Shown here one piece after another: positions 1-7,895 of a stretch of DNA of 64,000 nt. Every line of letters begins with the position of its first letter. Position 1 is the stretch's first letter. Below the pieces are notes generated by a model that did no database searches, was not told the DNA's origin, and saw only the letters and a list, made by a program, of their open reading frames with translations. Source of the DNA: Sphingobacterium corticibacter (GTDB lineage Bacteria > Bacteroidota > Bacteroidia > Sphingobacteriales > Sphingobacteriaceae); contig NZ_QDKG01000002.1 of assembly GCF_003076635.1 (NCBI RefSeq), forward strand, positions 1 to 64,000, in the 5' to 3' direction. A program made the translations under genes and the position numbers.

Positions 1-2
1 CA

Positions 3-158
3 CACCTGTTCTTTAACTTGTCTGATGTAAGAGATCTTACCGATGAATGGATTCAGGAGTATAACAATCATAGGCCACACGAAGGGCTGGGTAATCGTAC
101 GCCGATTGAAGCAGCAAGAAAAATATCTAAAAAAGAAGCTGAAGAAGTACTAAAATAA
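3..158 (+). mobile_element. IS3-family transposase, C-terminal end (partial)
   Basis: The last 51 codons of a transposase that begins before the window. The motifs DEWIQEYNNHRPHEGLG and TPIEAA are the classic end of the DDE integrase core of IS3-family (IS150-like) OrfB proteins; the YNxxRPHxxL block contains the region just after the catalytic Glu. The reading frame is open from base 3 to the TAA at 156-158. Only the tail is visible, so whether the element is intact cannot be judged. The stretch behind it (181-204) looks like the right terminal repeat of the same element. Confidence 0.85.
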
Positions 159-180
159 ATTAGAAAATAGCAGATTTTGC

Positions 181-204
181 TGTCTGAAAAACGGGGTACT
201 TACA
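181..204 (+). repeat. probable right terminal repeat of the IS3-like element
   Basis: The bases after the transposase stop run through TGTCTGAAAAACGGGGTACT and end in CA at 203-204. IS3-family elements carry short imperfect terminal repeats that begin TG and end CA, 20-50 bp beyond the orfB stop, so the position and the CA end both fit. The left end is outside the window, so the repeat cannot be confirmed by pairing. Confidence 0.45.
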
Positions 205-594
205 ATATTTAAAAATAATTACTACAAATCACAGAAAACAAACATTAAGAATCGAACAATCATACATAGATTGTATGTAGCGAGAAAAATAAACAAATCC
301 GAATAAACAGTAAACTAGAGTATACAGGTAAGGCTAACCACATAGGAATAATGATCATTATTAAGCTTTATACCTTTAGCTCCGGTATGATGTTATTAAA
401 CTTTATTTCATTTTCAAAATATCTTATTCCTAAGAGATCTATCGGTTAGATTTACGCGCTATGATAACCTTAAATAATAGAAAAAGCTATCATTGGATTA
501 AGTCTGTATTATTGCATCTTTCGAATCAATACTACATGTGAATCTGTAAATCGAATATAAAACCCTTACTGCTCGAACTTCAACCTTCATCGAC
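205..594. other. gene-free AT-rich stretch beside the IS end
   Basis: About 390 bases with stops in all frames and no ORF worth reporting. No hairpin terminator, tandem repeat or RNA fold was recognised. It lies between the insertion-sequence end and the 3' end of the CPBP protease gene and may be decayed sequence left by insertion. Confidence 0.5.
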
Positions 595-1338
595 TTATCC
601 AGCTCCTAAACTGAGCATAATGACGTGCGCAAAAGCATGGGCAATCATGGCTGACTCCAATCCCTTCTTCCAATACAACCATCCAAATATTGATCCGCCA
701 ACCATATTTCCAAAAACGATATACAATATTACCGCGAGAGAAGGATCTGCCATAGCATTAAAAACTACTGGCAAATGACCCAACCCAAATAATAGCCCCG
801 CCAAGAGTATTCCTGCCCAATAAATCCAATTAGGCTTACTCTTAAATAACAAGCTTAGCAGCCAAATGAATAGACTCATTACACCAAATCTTAACAAAAC
901 TTCCTCTGTAACACCTCCGTAAAACAGGCGATTTAAAATGTTTGGCGTAAAGTAATCAATTTCGAGTGTAATATATTTGGACGAATAGAATGAGAAAAAA
1001 ACCAAGAATAGTCCCGTTGCGATACCACCTTTGACACCATATACCACTAAACTCCGATAATCAATATTTTTACTCTCTTTGTAAACTAGTTTTTCAAAAA
1101 TGGGTATTGGAAGACCAACTCGCTTGTAAGTTAAGGTACCTATCACTACCATAATTAATAGTAAGACAGTCGGATTTATAAGAGCAATCAATTTAAACTC
1201 CCTCAGCGTAAGCGAACGGCCTGTTTTTTCTAAAACAGAGGGAGGGATAGACATCTCCATGGTTAGCAGAGTAAGGATTCCAATAAATCCCAAGCCGAAA
1301 ATCAAGAGGCCTAGTTTGAATGTATTCGACATTTTCAT
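595..1338 (-). CDS. CPBP-family intramembrane glutamic endopeptidase
   Basis: A 247-residue polytopic membrane protein. The three CPBP (CAAX protease/bacteriocin-processing, Abi) motifs are present in order in the C-terminal half: EEVLLR (the EExxxR catalytic motif, about residue 145), FGLGH (FxxxH, about 187) and a third conserved-histidine motif in IAHAFAH near the C-terminus. Hydrophobic segments near residues 10-27, 50-68, 105-125, 155-185 and 195-215 fit the family's helix bundle. Bacterial CPBP proteins cleave near membranes and are linked to prenyl-protein processing or peptide-toxin immunity; the substrate here is unknown. The first in-frame codon is GTG at 1341, directly followed by ATG at 1338, which is used. 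It stands alone beside an IS remnant. Confidence 0.85.
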   Translation of the reverse strand: MKMSNTFKLGLLIFGLGFIGILTLLTMEMSIPPSVLEKTGRSLTLREFKLIALINPTVLLLIMVVIGTLTYKRVGLPIPIFEKLVYKESKNIDYRSLVVYGVKGGIATGLFLVFFSFYSSKYITLEIDYFTPNILNRLFYGGVTEEVLLRFGVMSLFIWLLSLLFKSKPNWIYWAGILLAGLLFGLGHLPVVFNAMADPSLAVILYIVFGNMVGGSIFGWLYWKKGLESAMIAHAFAHVIMLSLGAG

Positions 1339-1803
1339 CACAATGAGCGTTTAGGTTAAATCATTTTGTGGAATATTCGATGCGAAGGCTACGCTATTCA
1401 TATTTATTTTCGAGAGAATGATAGTTTCAATAACATGTGGCCTACAACTATTCTCCAGAGAAAGATTAAAAAAGAAATTACATCCAAAAGTTCTAAAGCG
1501 GAGGTAATAGAAAACCTTTTAAAAGATTGCCGCACCTTCGTGCCTCAGGTGCGCAATAATGACGCGTTTCAATGAAAGTGAACTTCAATCATAACGTCCT
1601 CAGGGAGTCAATACGACGTGATCTGATTTGACAGACTGCCTCTTCGTACGAATATGATTCTCCGGACCATTGCAATTATTTGAGCTTCATCAACTTATTG
1701 AAAACCCCAATAACTTCACTTAATCATAGCAACAAATGTAATAAAAATTAAATATAAGTTTAATAATTAAACTTAACAATCTCGCAGATTTGGTCGTAAG
1801 TAT
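1339..1803. other. intergenic stretch with a degenerate repeat copy
   Basis: About 465 bases between the CPBP gene and the Hsp15-like gene. One TTG-initiated 69-codon frame (1366-1575) crosses it but shows no recognisable domain and is not called. The segment near 1588-1645 resembles the left arm of the palindromic repeat at 5196-5307: both share ATAACGTCCT followed by diverged repeat sequence. The rest is AT-rich with nothing recognised. Confidence 0.4.
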
Positions 1804-2214
1804 CTACTCTGCCGAATCGCCTTCCTTCCAATCATCTTGCAAATCATCAATTTCCCGACGATCTTTCTTGGTTGGACGTCCCGTTCCGCGATCTCGCTTC
1901 AACACTGGCGCGTGGAAAGCCGATTTGTACGCGTACGTTTCTTCTTCTGGCGTATGATCTTCGTAATGTTTCTGTGCGGTAGTGGCATCAGCGCGTCGTT
2001 CCAGTAATCCGGTCACGAGGATGACCTTGCGTTCGATTCCTTTTTGGATAGAAAACGTTTCTCCTACTTTCACTACGTACGAAGGTTTCACATTTTGCCC
2101 TTTCAGCTTCACGCGCCCAGCCTTACAAGCCTCTGTCGCCAAACTTCTGGTTTTGAAAATGCGAATCGCCCACAGGTATTTATCAATACGTAATTTTTCG
2201 GATGCTTCTGCCAT
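1804..2214 (-). CDS. S4-domain RNA-binding protein, Hsp15 (HslR)-like
   Basis: A 136-residue protein beginning with an S4 RNA-binding domain (about residues 8-70): LRIDKYLWAIRIFKTRSLA and GRVKLKGQNVKPS are the typical helix and loop of this fold. The tail is charged and lysine/arginine rich (RGTGRPTKKDRR), as in Hsp15. In E. coli Hsp15 binds stalled 50S subunits that carry a nascent chain and helps recycle them; the same role is inferred here. The longer frame begins with TTG two codons upstream; the ATG at 2214 is preferred. Divergent from dapD. Confidence 0.85.
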   Translation of the reverse strand: MAEASEKLRIDKYLWAIRIFKTRSLATEACKAGRVKLKGQNVKPSYVVKVGETFSIQKGIERKVILVTGLLERRADATTAQKHYEDHTPEEETYAYKSAFHAPVLKRDRGTGRPTKKDRREIDDLQDDWKEGDSAE

Positions 2215-2400
2215 ATGCAAACTTACTTATCCTATGATTTAAATGCAAGCAAGCCATTACCTCTTCCCAATCACAGCACAACAAGCGTAAAATGAGAGGA
2301 TCGTTTAACCTATTTTGACAGATCGCTTAGCACAATTTTTCGCTAAAATTTGACATCTTTGTAGTACAAGTAATAATATAGTTTTAGAATACGACAATCC

Positions 2401-3219
2401 ATGTTAGAGAATTACAAAAAATTAGTTGAGGAGGCTTGGGAAAACAGACAGCTTCTGGAGTATAAAGAATATTTTGAAGCCATTCATACCGTGATTCAGC
2501 GTTTGGATTTGGGTGAATTGCGCGTGGCAGAACCAATTGGTACGCGTTGGCATGTGAATGACTGGATCAAGAAAGCCGTGATTTTGTACTTCCCGATTCG
2601 TGAAATGAGCGTGATCGAAAACACTCCATTTATCTACCACGATAAAATGGCGTTGAAAACGAACTACAAAGAATTAGGCGTGCGCGTCGTACCTGGAGCT
2701 TCAGCTCGTTATGGTGCTTACTTAGCCAAAGGTGTGATCATGATGCCTTCATATGTGAACATTGGTGCTTATGTAGATGAAGGTACAATGGTCGATACGT
2801 GGGCAACGGTTGGTTCTTGTGCTCAAATCGGTAAAAATGTACACTTATCGGGTGGTGTTGGTATTGGTGGCGTATTAGAGCCGGTACAAGCTGCGCCAGT
2901 TGTGATTGAAGACAACGTGTTTATTGGATCTCGCGCCATCGTAGTAGAAGGTATTCGCGTAGAAACGGAAGCCGTATTAGGTGCTAATGTGGTATTGACC
3001 GCATCAACTAAAATCATTGATGTATCTGGCGATGAGCCAGTAGAATACAAAGGTTTCGTTCCTGCGCGTTCAGTGGTGATTCCAGGATCGTACACCAAGA
3101 AATTCCCAGCAGGAGAATATCAAGTGCCTTGTGCTTTGATTATTGGAAAGCGTAAGGAATCTACAGACAAGAAAACTTCGTTGAACGACGCTTTACGCGA
3201 TCACAACGTAGCGGTATAG
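2401..3219 (+). CDS. dapD: tetrahydrodipicolinate N-succinyltransferase
   Basis: A 272-residue enzyme, close to the 274 residues of E. coli DapD. It transfers succinyl from succinyl-CoA to tetrahydrodipicolinate in the diaminopimelate/lysine pathway, so it feeds both peptidoglycan and lysine synthesis. The N-terminal helical domain (LGELRVAEP, WIKKAVILYF) is followed from about residue 100 by the left-handed beta-helix with hexapeptide repeats (MMPSYVNIGAYVDEGTMVDT, GKNVHLSGGVGIGGVLEP). First of four closely packed genes (dapD, tsaC-type, DUF4920, folP) with gaps of 7, 21 and 3 bases, so probably one operon. Confidence 0.96.
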   Translation: MLENYKKLVEEAWENRQLLEYKEYFEAIHTVIQRLDLGELRVAEPIGTRWHVNDWIKKAVILYFPIREMSVIENTPFIYHDKMALKTNYKELGVRVVPGASARYGAYLAKGVIMMPSYVNIGAYVDEGTMVDTWATVGSCAQIGKNVHLSGGVGIGGVLEPVQAAPVVIEDNVFIGSRAIVVEGIRVETEAVLGANVVLTASTKIIDVSGDEPVEYKGFVPARSVVIPGSYTKKFPAGEYQVPCALIIGKRKESTDKKTSLNDALRDHNVAV

Positions 3220-3226
3220 GTAATAC

Positions 3227-3814
3227 ATGCGACAAAATAATACATATTTAGATCGGGATGATGTCTCCAAAGCATTGGAAACTTTGCAGGCTGGCGGCAT
3301 CATCCTGTATCCTACAGATACCATTTGGGGAATCGGTTGTGATGCGACCAATCCAGAAGCGGTAGAAAAGGTCTTTGCGCTGAAAGGACGCGATCAAGCC
3401 AAAAGCATGATCTTGCTATTGCACAATGACAACCAATTGGCGGGATATGTCAATGATATTCCAGATGTAGCCTACCAACTGATCGAGGTGACGGATCGTC
3501 CGCTCACGATCATCTATTCCTTGGCAAAGAACTTGCCGGCGAATGTAATGGCTGCCGATGGCACGGTTGGTATTCGGGTTGTAGATCATCCATTTTGCCA
3601 ACAATTATTACAGCGCTTTCGCAAACCCATCATTTCCACCTCTGCAAACCTGAGTGGACAGCCTTCACCACGTAATTTCTTGGATATATCTCCCGAAATT
3701 ACCGAAGGAGCAGATTATGTGGTGCAGTTTGGCCAACAAGATACGGAAGAACGAGAGCCTTCCATGATTATTAAACTGGATCCCAGTGGCAAATTTGAGT
3801 TTATTCGCAAATAG
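3227..3814 (+). CDS. tsaC: L-threonylcarbamoyladenylate synthase (TsaC/Sua5/YrdC family)
   Basis: A 195-residue YrdC-fold protein. It makes threonylcarbamoyl-AMP from threonine, bicarbonate and ATP, the first step in the t6A37 modification of ANN-decoding tRNAs. Visible motifs: ILYPTDTIWGIGCDA near residue 25 (substrate-binding loop), KGRDQAKSM near 63, and STSANLSGQPSP near 138, which matches the Ser-Thr-Ser-Ala-Asn block that contacts the nucleotide. It lacks the extra C-terminal Sua5 domain, so it is the short TsaC type. Starts 7 bases after dapD. Confidence 0.93.
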   Translation: MRQNNTYLDRDDVSKALETLQAGGIILYPTDTIWGIGCDATNPEAVEKVFALKGRDQAKSMILLLHNDNQLAGYVNDIPDVAYQLIEVTDRPLTIIYSLAKNLPANVMAADGTVGIRVVDHPFCQQLLQRFRKPIISTSANLSGQPSPRNFLDISPEITEGADYVVQFGQQDTEEREPSMIIKLDPSGKFEFIRK

Positions 3815-3835
3815 TACTTTTTAACATCACGAAAT

Positions 3836-4318
3836 ATGAAAAAGTTATTCACCTTATTATTCAGCGTCGTGGCATTCGCCACGATCGGATCTGCACAACA
3901 AGCCGATATTCCGGCTGCACAGCCAGGCGTGCAATATGGTCAAAAAGTGGATGCGCAGGGCGCCATTTCTGTAAAAGCTTTGGAAACTGCGCTGACCAAA
4001 TCCAATGATTTCACAGGAAAAGTGCAAGGCGAAGTCGTGCAGGTATGCAAGAAAAAAGGCTGCTTTATCACGTTGAAACGCGAAGGCAATGCTGAACCCA
4101 TCATGGTGCGTTTCACGGATTATGGTTATTTTATGCCGCAGGATATCGTCGGCAAGACCGTCGTATTAGAGGGTAAAGGCAAAGTAAAAGAAACCACCGT
4201 AGCGAAGTTGCAACACGATGCGAAAGATCTGGGCAAAAGTGAAAAAGAAATCGCTGCGATCAAAAAACCAAAACGCGACATCACGTTTATCGCAGATGGC
4301 GTCGTCGTGGTAAAATAA
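3836..4318 (+). CDS. DUF4920 secreted protein
   Basis: A 160-residue protein with a signal peptide (hydrophobic residues 4-19, cleavage likely near GSAQ). The mature part matches the Bacteroidota DUF4920 family, with a compact beta-rich core and the conserved CKKKGCF segment near residue 77, two cysteines that could pair or bind metal. The C-terminus has a lysine-rich helix (KSEKEIAAIKKPKRD) and a final beta strand. Function is unknown. Its place between tsaC and folP looks like operon hitch-hiking; nothing ties it to folate or tRNA chemistry. Confidence 0.8.
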   Translation: MKKLFTLLFSVVAFATIGSAQQADIPAAQPGVQYGQKVDAQGAISVKALETALTKSNDFTGKVQGEVVQVCKKKGCFITLKREGNAEPIMVRFTDYGYFMPQDIVGKTVVLEGKGKVKETTVAKLQHDAKDLGKSEKEIAAIKKPKRDITFIADGVVVVK

Positions 4319-4321
4319 TCC

Positions 4322-5164
4322 ATGAAGCATTTCTCCACGCATTCCGCACCGAGCATTCGTTTGGGAGGTAAACTGATGAGTTTTGAACTTCCCAAAATTA
4401 TGGGAATCCTCAACCTCACGGCGGATTCCTTTTACGATGGCGGACAAAACACGACCATAGACGCGGCATTGCGCCATGCTGAAAAGCTCTTAAAAGATGG
4501 CGCGGATATCCTGGATATAGGTGGACAATCCACGCGCCCCGGTGCAGCGCTCTCGCTCGAAGAGGAAGAATTGGAACGCGTAGTTCCAGTAGTTTCGGCT
4601 ATTTGCCAAGCCTTTCCACAAGCAATAATGTCGGTAGATACTTATCGTGCGCGCGTTGCCGAAGAAGCGATCGGCGCGGGCGCGCATATTATCAATGACG
4701 TATCGGGCGGACAATTGGATGAGCACATGTTTGCCACGGTAGCCAAATTGCAAGTGCCTTATATATTAATGCACATGCGTGGCACACCGGATACCATGCA
4801 GCAGCACACCGATTATAAAGACATCGTGAATGATGTTGCTGTGGAATTAGGACATGCCATTGCATCTTTACGCGCTTTGGGCGTGCGAGACATTATTCTC
4901 GATCCAGGTTTTGGCTTCGCCAAAACAAGTGCTCAGAATTATGAATTGCTGTTGCGCGTGGCCGAATTGCATTACCATGGATTGCCGATTTTGGGTGGTA
5001 TTTCTAGAAAATCAATGATCTATCGCAAATTAGGTCTTTCACCAGCGGAAGCACTTACCGGCACCATTGCACTCAACACCTTACTATTGGAGCGCGGCGT
5101 ACAATTGCTCCGCGTACACGATGTGCAGGAAGCCAAACAATTAGTCGACCTGCTGTATTCGTAA
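4322..5164 (+). CDS. folP: dihydropteroate synthase
   Basis: A 280-residue TIM-barrel enzyme that joins p-aminobenzoate to hydroxymethyl-dihydropterin diphosphate in folate synthesis, the sulfonamide target. Landmarks in order: MGILNLTADSFYDGG (loop 1), DILDIGGQSTRPGA (loop 2), SVDTYRARVA, HIINDVSGG, ILMHMRGTP, ILDPGFGFAKT and GGISRKSM. Loop 1 usually reads TPDSF; here it is TADSF, a Pro to Ala change. The start 3 bases after the DUF4920 stop gives an N-terminus (SIRLGGKLMSF) in line with homologues, so it is kept over the internal ATG at 4376. Last gene of its operon; followed by a palindromic repeat. Confidence 0.96.
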   Translation: MKHFSTHSAPSIRLGGKLMSFELPKIMGILNLTADSFYDGGQNTTIDAALRHAEKLLKDGADILDIGGQSTRPGAALSLEEEELERVVPVVSAICQAFPQAIMSVDTYRARVAEEAIGAGAHIINDVSGGQLDEHMFATVAKLQVPYILMHMRGTPDTMQQHTDYKDIVNDVAVELGHAIASLRALGVRDIILDPGFGFAKTSAQNYELLLRVAELHYHGLPILGGISRKSMIYRKLGLSPAEALTGTIALNTLLLERGVQLLRVHDVQEAKQLVDLLYS

Positions 5165-5195
5165 AAAGAAAAGACTATCTAAAGTTGAAATTATA

Positions 5196-5307
5196 ACGTC
5201 CTTGCGAGAAGGAGGAACGACGACGAAGCAATCTAAACTTGACAAACCTAAGATTGGTTTCCTTCGGAGCTGCCTTCGGCGGTCGTCATGCTTCCTCGCA
5301 ATGACGT
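5196..5307. repeat. REP-like imperfect palindrome between convergent genes
   Basis: A left arm beginning AACGTCCTTGCGAG and running through GAACGACGACGAAGCAATCT faces a right arm ending CTTCCTCGCAATGACGT. The right arm read on the reverse strand (ACGTCATTGCGAGGAAG) closely matches the left. It lies between folP and telA, which converge on it, so its RNA could fold into a long hairpin and act as a two-way terminator. A decayed partial copy sits near 1588-1645. Confidence 0.65.
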
Positions 5308-5354
5308 ATGTTCGATCTTTCATGACCATCGAGTAGGTCACATTTTGCTTTACT

Positions 5355-6467
5355 TTAATCTATCAACCGATTCTCGTCGGATGATTTTAAGATGTGTGCT
5401 TTTAAGTCGTTTTCAGCTTGCACCAATTCGCCTTCGGCGACTTTACGTTTCTCGCGGCCTTCGCGCTGAATGCGCAATACCTCGTCGATCGTAGCAATAA
5501 TATCCTGATTTGCTTTCTTGATGGTATCGATATCTACAATACCGCGCTCTGTTTCCCGAGCGATCTGGATCGTCGATTCTTTGAGCATCTCGCTATTACG
5601 ACGCAATAATTCATTGGTGGCATCGGTCACCGCCTTTTGTGCTTCCAAAGCGCGCTGCGAATGCGCAATACCTAACGTTAACACCATTTGGTTCTTCCAC
5701 AATGGCAAGGTATTGACCAAACTAGACTGAATTTTTTCCATCAAAGCGCTACTATTACTTTGAATCATGCGGATCTGCGGTGCATTTTGCAATACCACCA
5801 TACGTGTCAGTTTCAGATCGTGTACTTTGCGTTCGAAGCGCACGATATGCTGCTCCATATCCTTATATTCTTGGATCTTGTGCTGGTCGTTGCTACTCTC
5901 CGCTTCTTGGCGCAATCTCGGCAAGATCACCTCATGTGCTTCTTGCAACTTTTCCGTTCCGGCTTGAATATGCAAAGAAAGATCTTTGAAATATTGCTGG
6001 TTTTGGGTGAACAGTTTATCGAAGATTACCACATCTTTGGCTACATTCTTATAATGCCCTTCCAGTTTCAATTCGATCTGGTGAATATTCTTCTCCACCG
6101 ATGCATATTCTGTCTTGATCCGGCTGATACGCTTTTTCAAGTTGTCGAAAAAAGGAATCAATGGCTTTTTGCGCGTTCCTTCATCAAACGAACGAATATC
6201 CGACCGCAGGTTGATCAATATATCTTCCGCGCCGCCCATATCTTTGGTGCGCACTTGTTTTAGTATTTCGCTCGAGAAATTACCCACTTGCGACTGACTG
6301 CCCACACCAAATTGGATGATATCCATGGTGGATGTCAGGTTAATTTTATCCTTATACTGTGCTATTTTGGTGCGTTCTTCGTCCGAAAAGTTCACCGACA
6401 TATCCATCGACGTGTCTTTCGGCTTTTCGCTATCACCGCCGTACTGTGCTAAATCCAATTCTGCCAT
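5355..6467 (-). CDS. telA: TelA/KlaA-family toxic anion resistance protein
   Basis: A 370-residue, highly charged, mostly helical protein with no signal peptide or membrane helix. The length and pattern fit the TelA family: MDIIQFGVGSQSQVGNFS near residue 49, GGAEDILINL near 79, and long coiled-coil stretches through the middle (QIELKLEGHY, RFERKVHDLKL). TelA proteins were found through tellurite resistance but their molecular role is unsettled; many sit next to XpaC-like membrane proteins, as here. The start is 12 bases after the stop of the upstream gene at 6480, so the two are co-transcribed. Confidence 0.88.
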   Translation of the reverse strand: MAELDLAQYGGDSEKPKDTSMDMSVNFSDEERTKIAQYKDKINLTSTMDIIQFGVGSQSQVGNFSSEILKQVRTKDMGGAEDILINLRSDIRSFDEGTRKKPLIPFFDNLKKRISRIKTEYASVEKNIHQIELKLEGHYKNVAKDVVIFDKLFTQNQQYFKDLSLHIQAGTEKLQEAHEVILPRLRQEAESSNDQHKIQEYKDMEQHIVRFERKVHDLKLTRMVVLQNAPQIRMIQSNSSALMEKIQSSLVNTLPLWKNQMVLTLGIAHSQRALEAQKAVTDATNELLRRNSEMLKESTIQIARETERGIVDIDTIKKANQDIIATIDEVLRIQREGREKRKVAEGELVQAENDLKAHILKSSDENRLID

Positions 6468-6479
6468 AATTATACTTTT

Positions 6480-7262
6480 TTAATCTTTTAATAGATTTCT
6501 GCTTTTCAATGTTTGTAGATACACATCCGTTTCGGCGGATATTTCCAGCATGCCCATTCGGAACTGCTCAGTTACTTCTTGTTCGATGGCTACTGCAGCC
6601 TGCCGCACTACATGCACCAGTTTTTCTTTCGATTTATCGGTTACTGCATTTCGCAGATTCGAGTTTTCCAATTCATCGTATTGTATCAATACATTCACCA
6701 CGGTCGAGTGCCTGACCAGAAATTTTTCCGCTTCGCGAATGTCTTTCTTTTCCATCAGGTGAAACAGACGAATGATCTTGTCAATATCCTGATGCAGCAC
6801 ACGGTTATTGATCTGCTTGCGCCAATGCAACAAGCGTTCGATGAACAACTGCGGCGTATCAAGCACCGGAGCTTTCAACTCGCGTTGCTTTTGCCCGTTC
6901 GGGCTACTGATCCACTTTAGTGGCCGCACCTCACCCAGCTCTAATCGCTGTAGAAAAGGTTTTGCCTGATTCAGCAACATCCCATTCCCCACAATATAAG
7001 AAACAGAAGATCCTGCAATCGTGAGCAACATGCCTCGGCTAAACGAACCGAAGAAATAAATGAAAGAACCAAATAGCGCCACTTCGACGGCCAAAAGCAC
7101 CCATGCCATCACATACCAAAGGCGTACTTTACTTTTGGAAGCCTGGCTCATCATCACAAACGGATGGATGTGTAAGAACGGTACAAACATCAGGATAGAC
7201 AGAAAGGTCAACGTAAGTTGCCTTAGCTCCCATACCCTACTTTTTTTTGTCGCCCATCCCAT
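6480..7262 (-). CDS. XpaC-like membrane protein, partner of TelA
   Basis: A 260-residue protein with hydrophobic helices near residues 15-32, 48-72 and 78-98, then a long cytosolic helical domain. The C-terminal ending (ISAETDVYLQTLKSRNLL) resembles the end of XpaC-type proteins (5-bromo-4-chloroindolyl phosphate hydrolysis family), in which a DIxVLxxMLxxDGL-like helix closes the domain. The family name comes from an old assay and gives no established activity. Pairing with telA, 12 bases downstream, is the main support for the call. Probable role: membrane anchor for TelA, by inference. Confidence 0.6.
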   Translation of the reverse strand: MGWATKKSRVWELRQLTLTFLSILMFVPFLHIHPFVMMSQASKSKVRLWYVMAWVLLAVEVALFGSFIYFFGSFSRGMLLTIAGSSVSYIVGNGMLLNQAKPFLQRLELGEVRPLKWISSPNGQKQRELKAPVLDTPQLFIERLLHWRKQINNRVLHQDIDKIIRLFHLMEKKDIREAEKFLVRHSTVVNVLIQYDELENSNLRNAVTDKSKEKLVHVVRQAAVAIEQEVTEQFRMGMLEISAETDVYLQTLKSRNLLKD

Positions 7263-7400
7263 AGTATTTGCTGTTATTTTTATATAAATATACTGGGTAA
7301 ATATCCAAGTCTAAAATTTATGTTGATGCAAGATACGGGCTGTTGCTGATTTTCGAGAAACCGAATCGGTCACGCGATAGAAAAGATCGGTGAAGCACCC

Positions 7401-7440
7401 AAAAAAAAAGGCGAATATCGTGGGATATTCGCCTTTTTAT
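7401..7440. terminator. bidirectional Rho-independent terminator
   Basis: A perfect stem pairs AAGGCGAATATC with GATATTCGCCTT around a four-base loop (GTGG), with an A-run on the left and a T-run on the right. On the reverse strand it directly follows the DUF3127 gene that ends at 7454 and gives a U-tract there. Confidence 0.88.
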
Positions 7441-7453
7441 CAATCTGCATTCT

Positions 7454-7828
7454 TTAGAATGGCAAATCATCATCGTCCGAACCGGAAGAAGAAATGTCTA
7501 CTGGAGGCATATCACCTACATTGTGCTGAGGTGCAGCGGCTGCTGTTCCTGCCAATTTGGTTACGCGCCATGCGACCAAGGAGTTAAAATAGGTTGTTAC
7601 GCCTTCTTTATTTGTCCAAGGACGTCCACGTAGATTAAATGATATCTCAATATCCTCTCCCACTGTCAGGTTATCAAAGATGTTTACCCGATCTTGTGTC
7701 GCCTCAAAGCGGATGTATTCCACAAACTGTGGATTTTCCGCATGTGCAACGATCAGATCTCTCTTCTTAAACGACTCCGTTACTTGCTGAATGCCACCAA
7801 TTTCGTGAACTTTTCCTCTTATTTCCAT
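7454..7828 (-). CDS. DUF3127 OB-fold protein with SSB-like acidic tip
   Basis: A 124-residue protein of the Bacteroidota DUF3127 family. Residues 1-90 show the expected pattern (MEIRGKVHEIGGIQQVTESF, then VNIFDNLTVGEDIEISFNLRG cut by short loops), compatible with an OB fold. A flexible linker follows, and the protein ends SDDDDLPF. That tip is like the C-terminus of single-stranded DNA-binding proteins (DDDIPF), the docking peptide for repair and replication partners. The family has no proven function; ssDNA or RNA binding is inferred. The ATG at 7828 is preferred over the TTG two codons upstream. Confidence 0.8.
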   Translation of the reverse strand: MEIRGKVHEIGGIQQVTESFKKRDLIVAHAENPQFVEYIRFEATQDRVNIFDNLTVGEDIEISFNLRGRPWTNKEGVTTYFNSLVAWRVTKLAGTAAAAPQHNVGDMPPVDISSSGSDDDDLPF

Positions 7829-7880
7829 AGTCAAAATTATTAAACCCTAAAATTACACATTTTTTACGTCTTAGAATCCC

Positions 7881-7888
7881 TAACTTTG
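7881..7888 (+). promoter_or_regulatory. Bacteroidota-type -7 element (TAACTTTG)
   Basis: TAACTTTG matches the TAnnTTTG -7 consensus of the Bacteroidota primary sigma factor. It lies 7 bases before the ATG at 7896, so the transcript would have a very short leader or none. No clean TTTG -33 element is seen at the usual distance. Confidence 0.5.
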
Positions 7889-7895
7889 CACAAAT

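Noticed and set aside
1366..1575. 69-codon forward frame beside the CPBP gene
   Set aside because: TTG start, no recognisable domain, overlaps a repeat-like segment; not enough support for a gene.
5688..6263. 191-codon forward frame opposite telA
   Set aside because: Lies entirely antisense to a well-supported gene and has no domain pattern.
7832..7839. Reverse-strand TAATTTTG as a promoter for the DUF3127 gene
   Set aside because: It lies 3 bases before the ATG, so transcription would start at or after the start codon.
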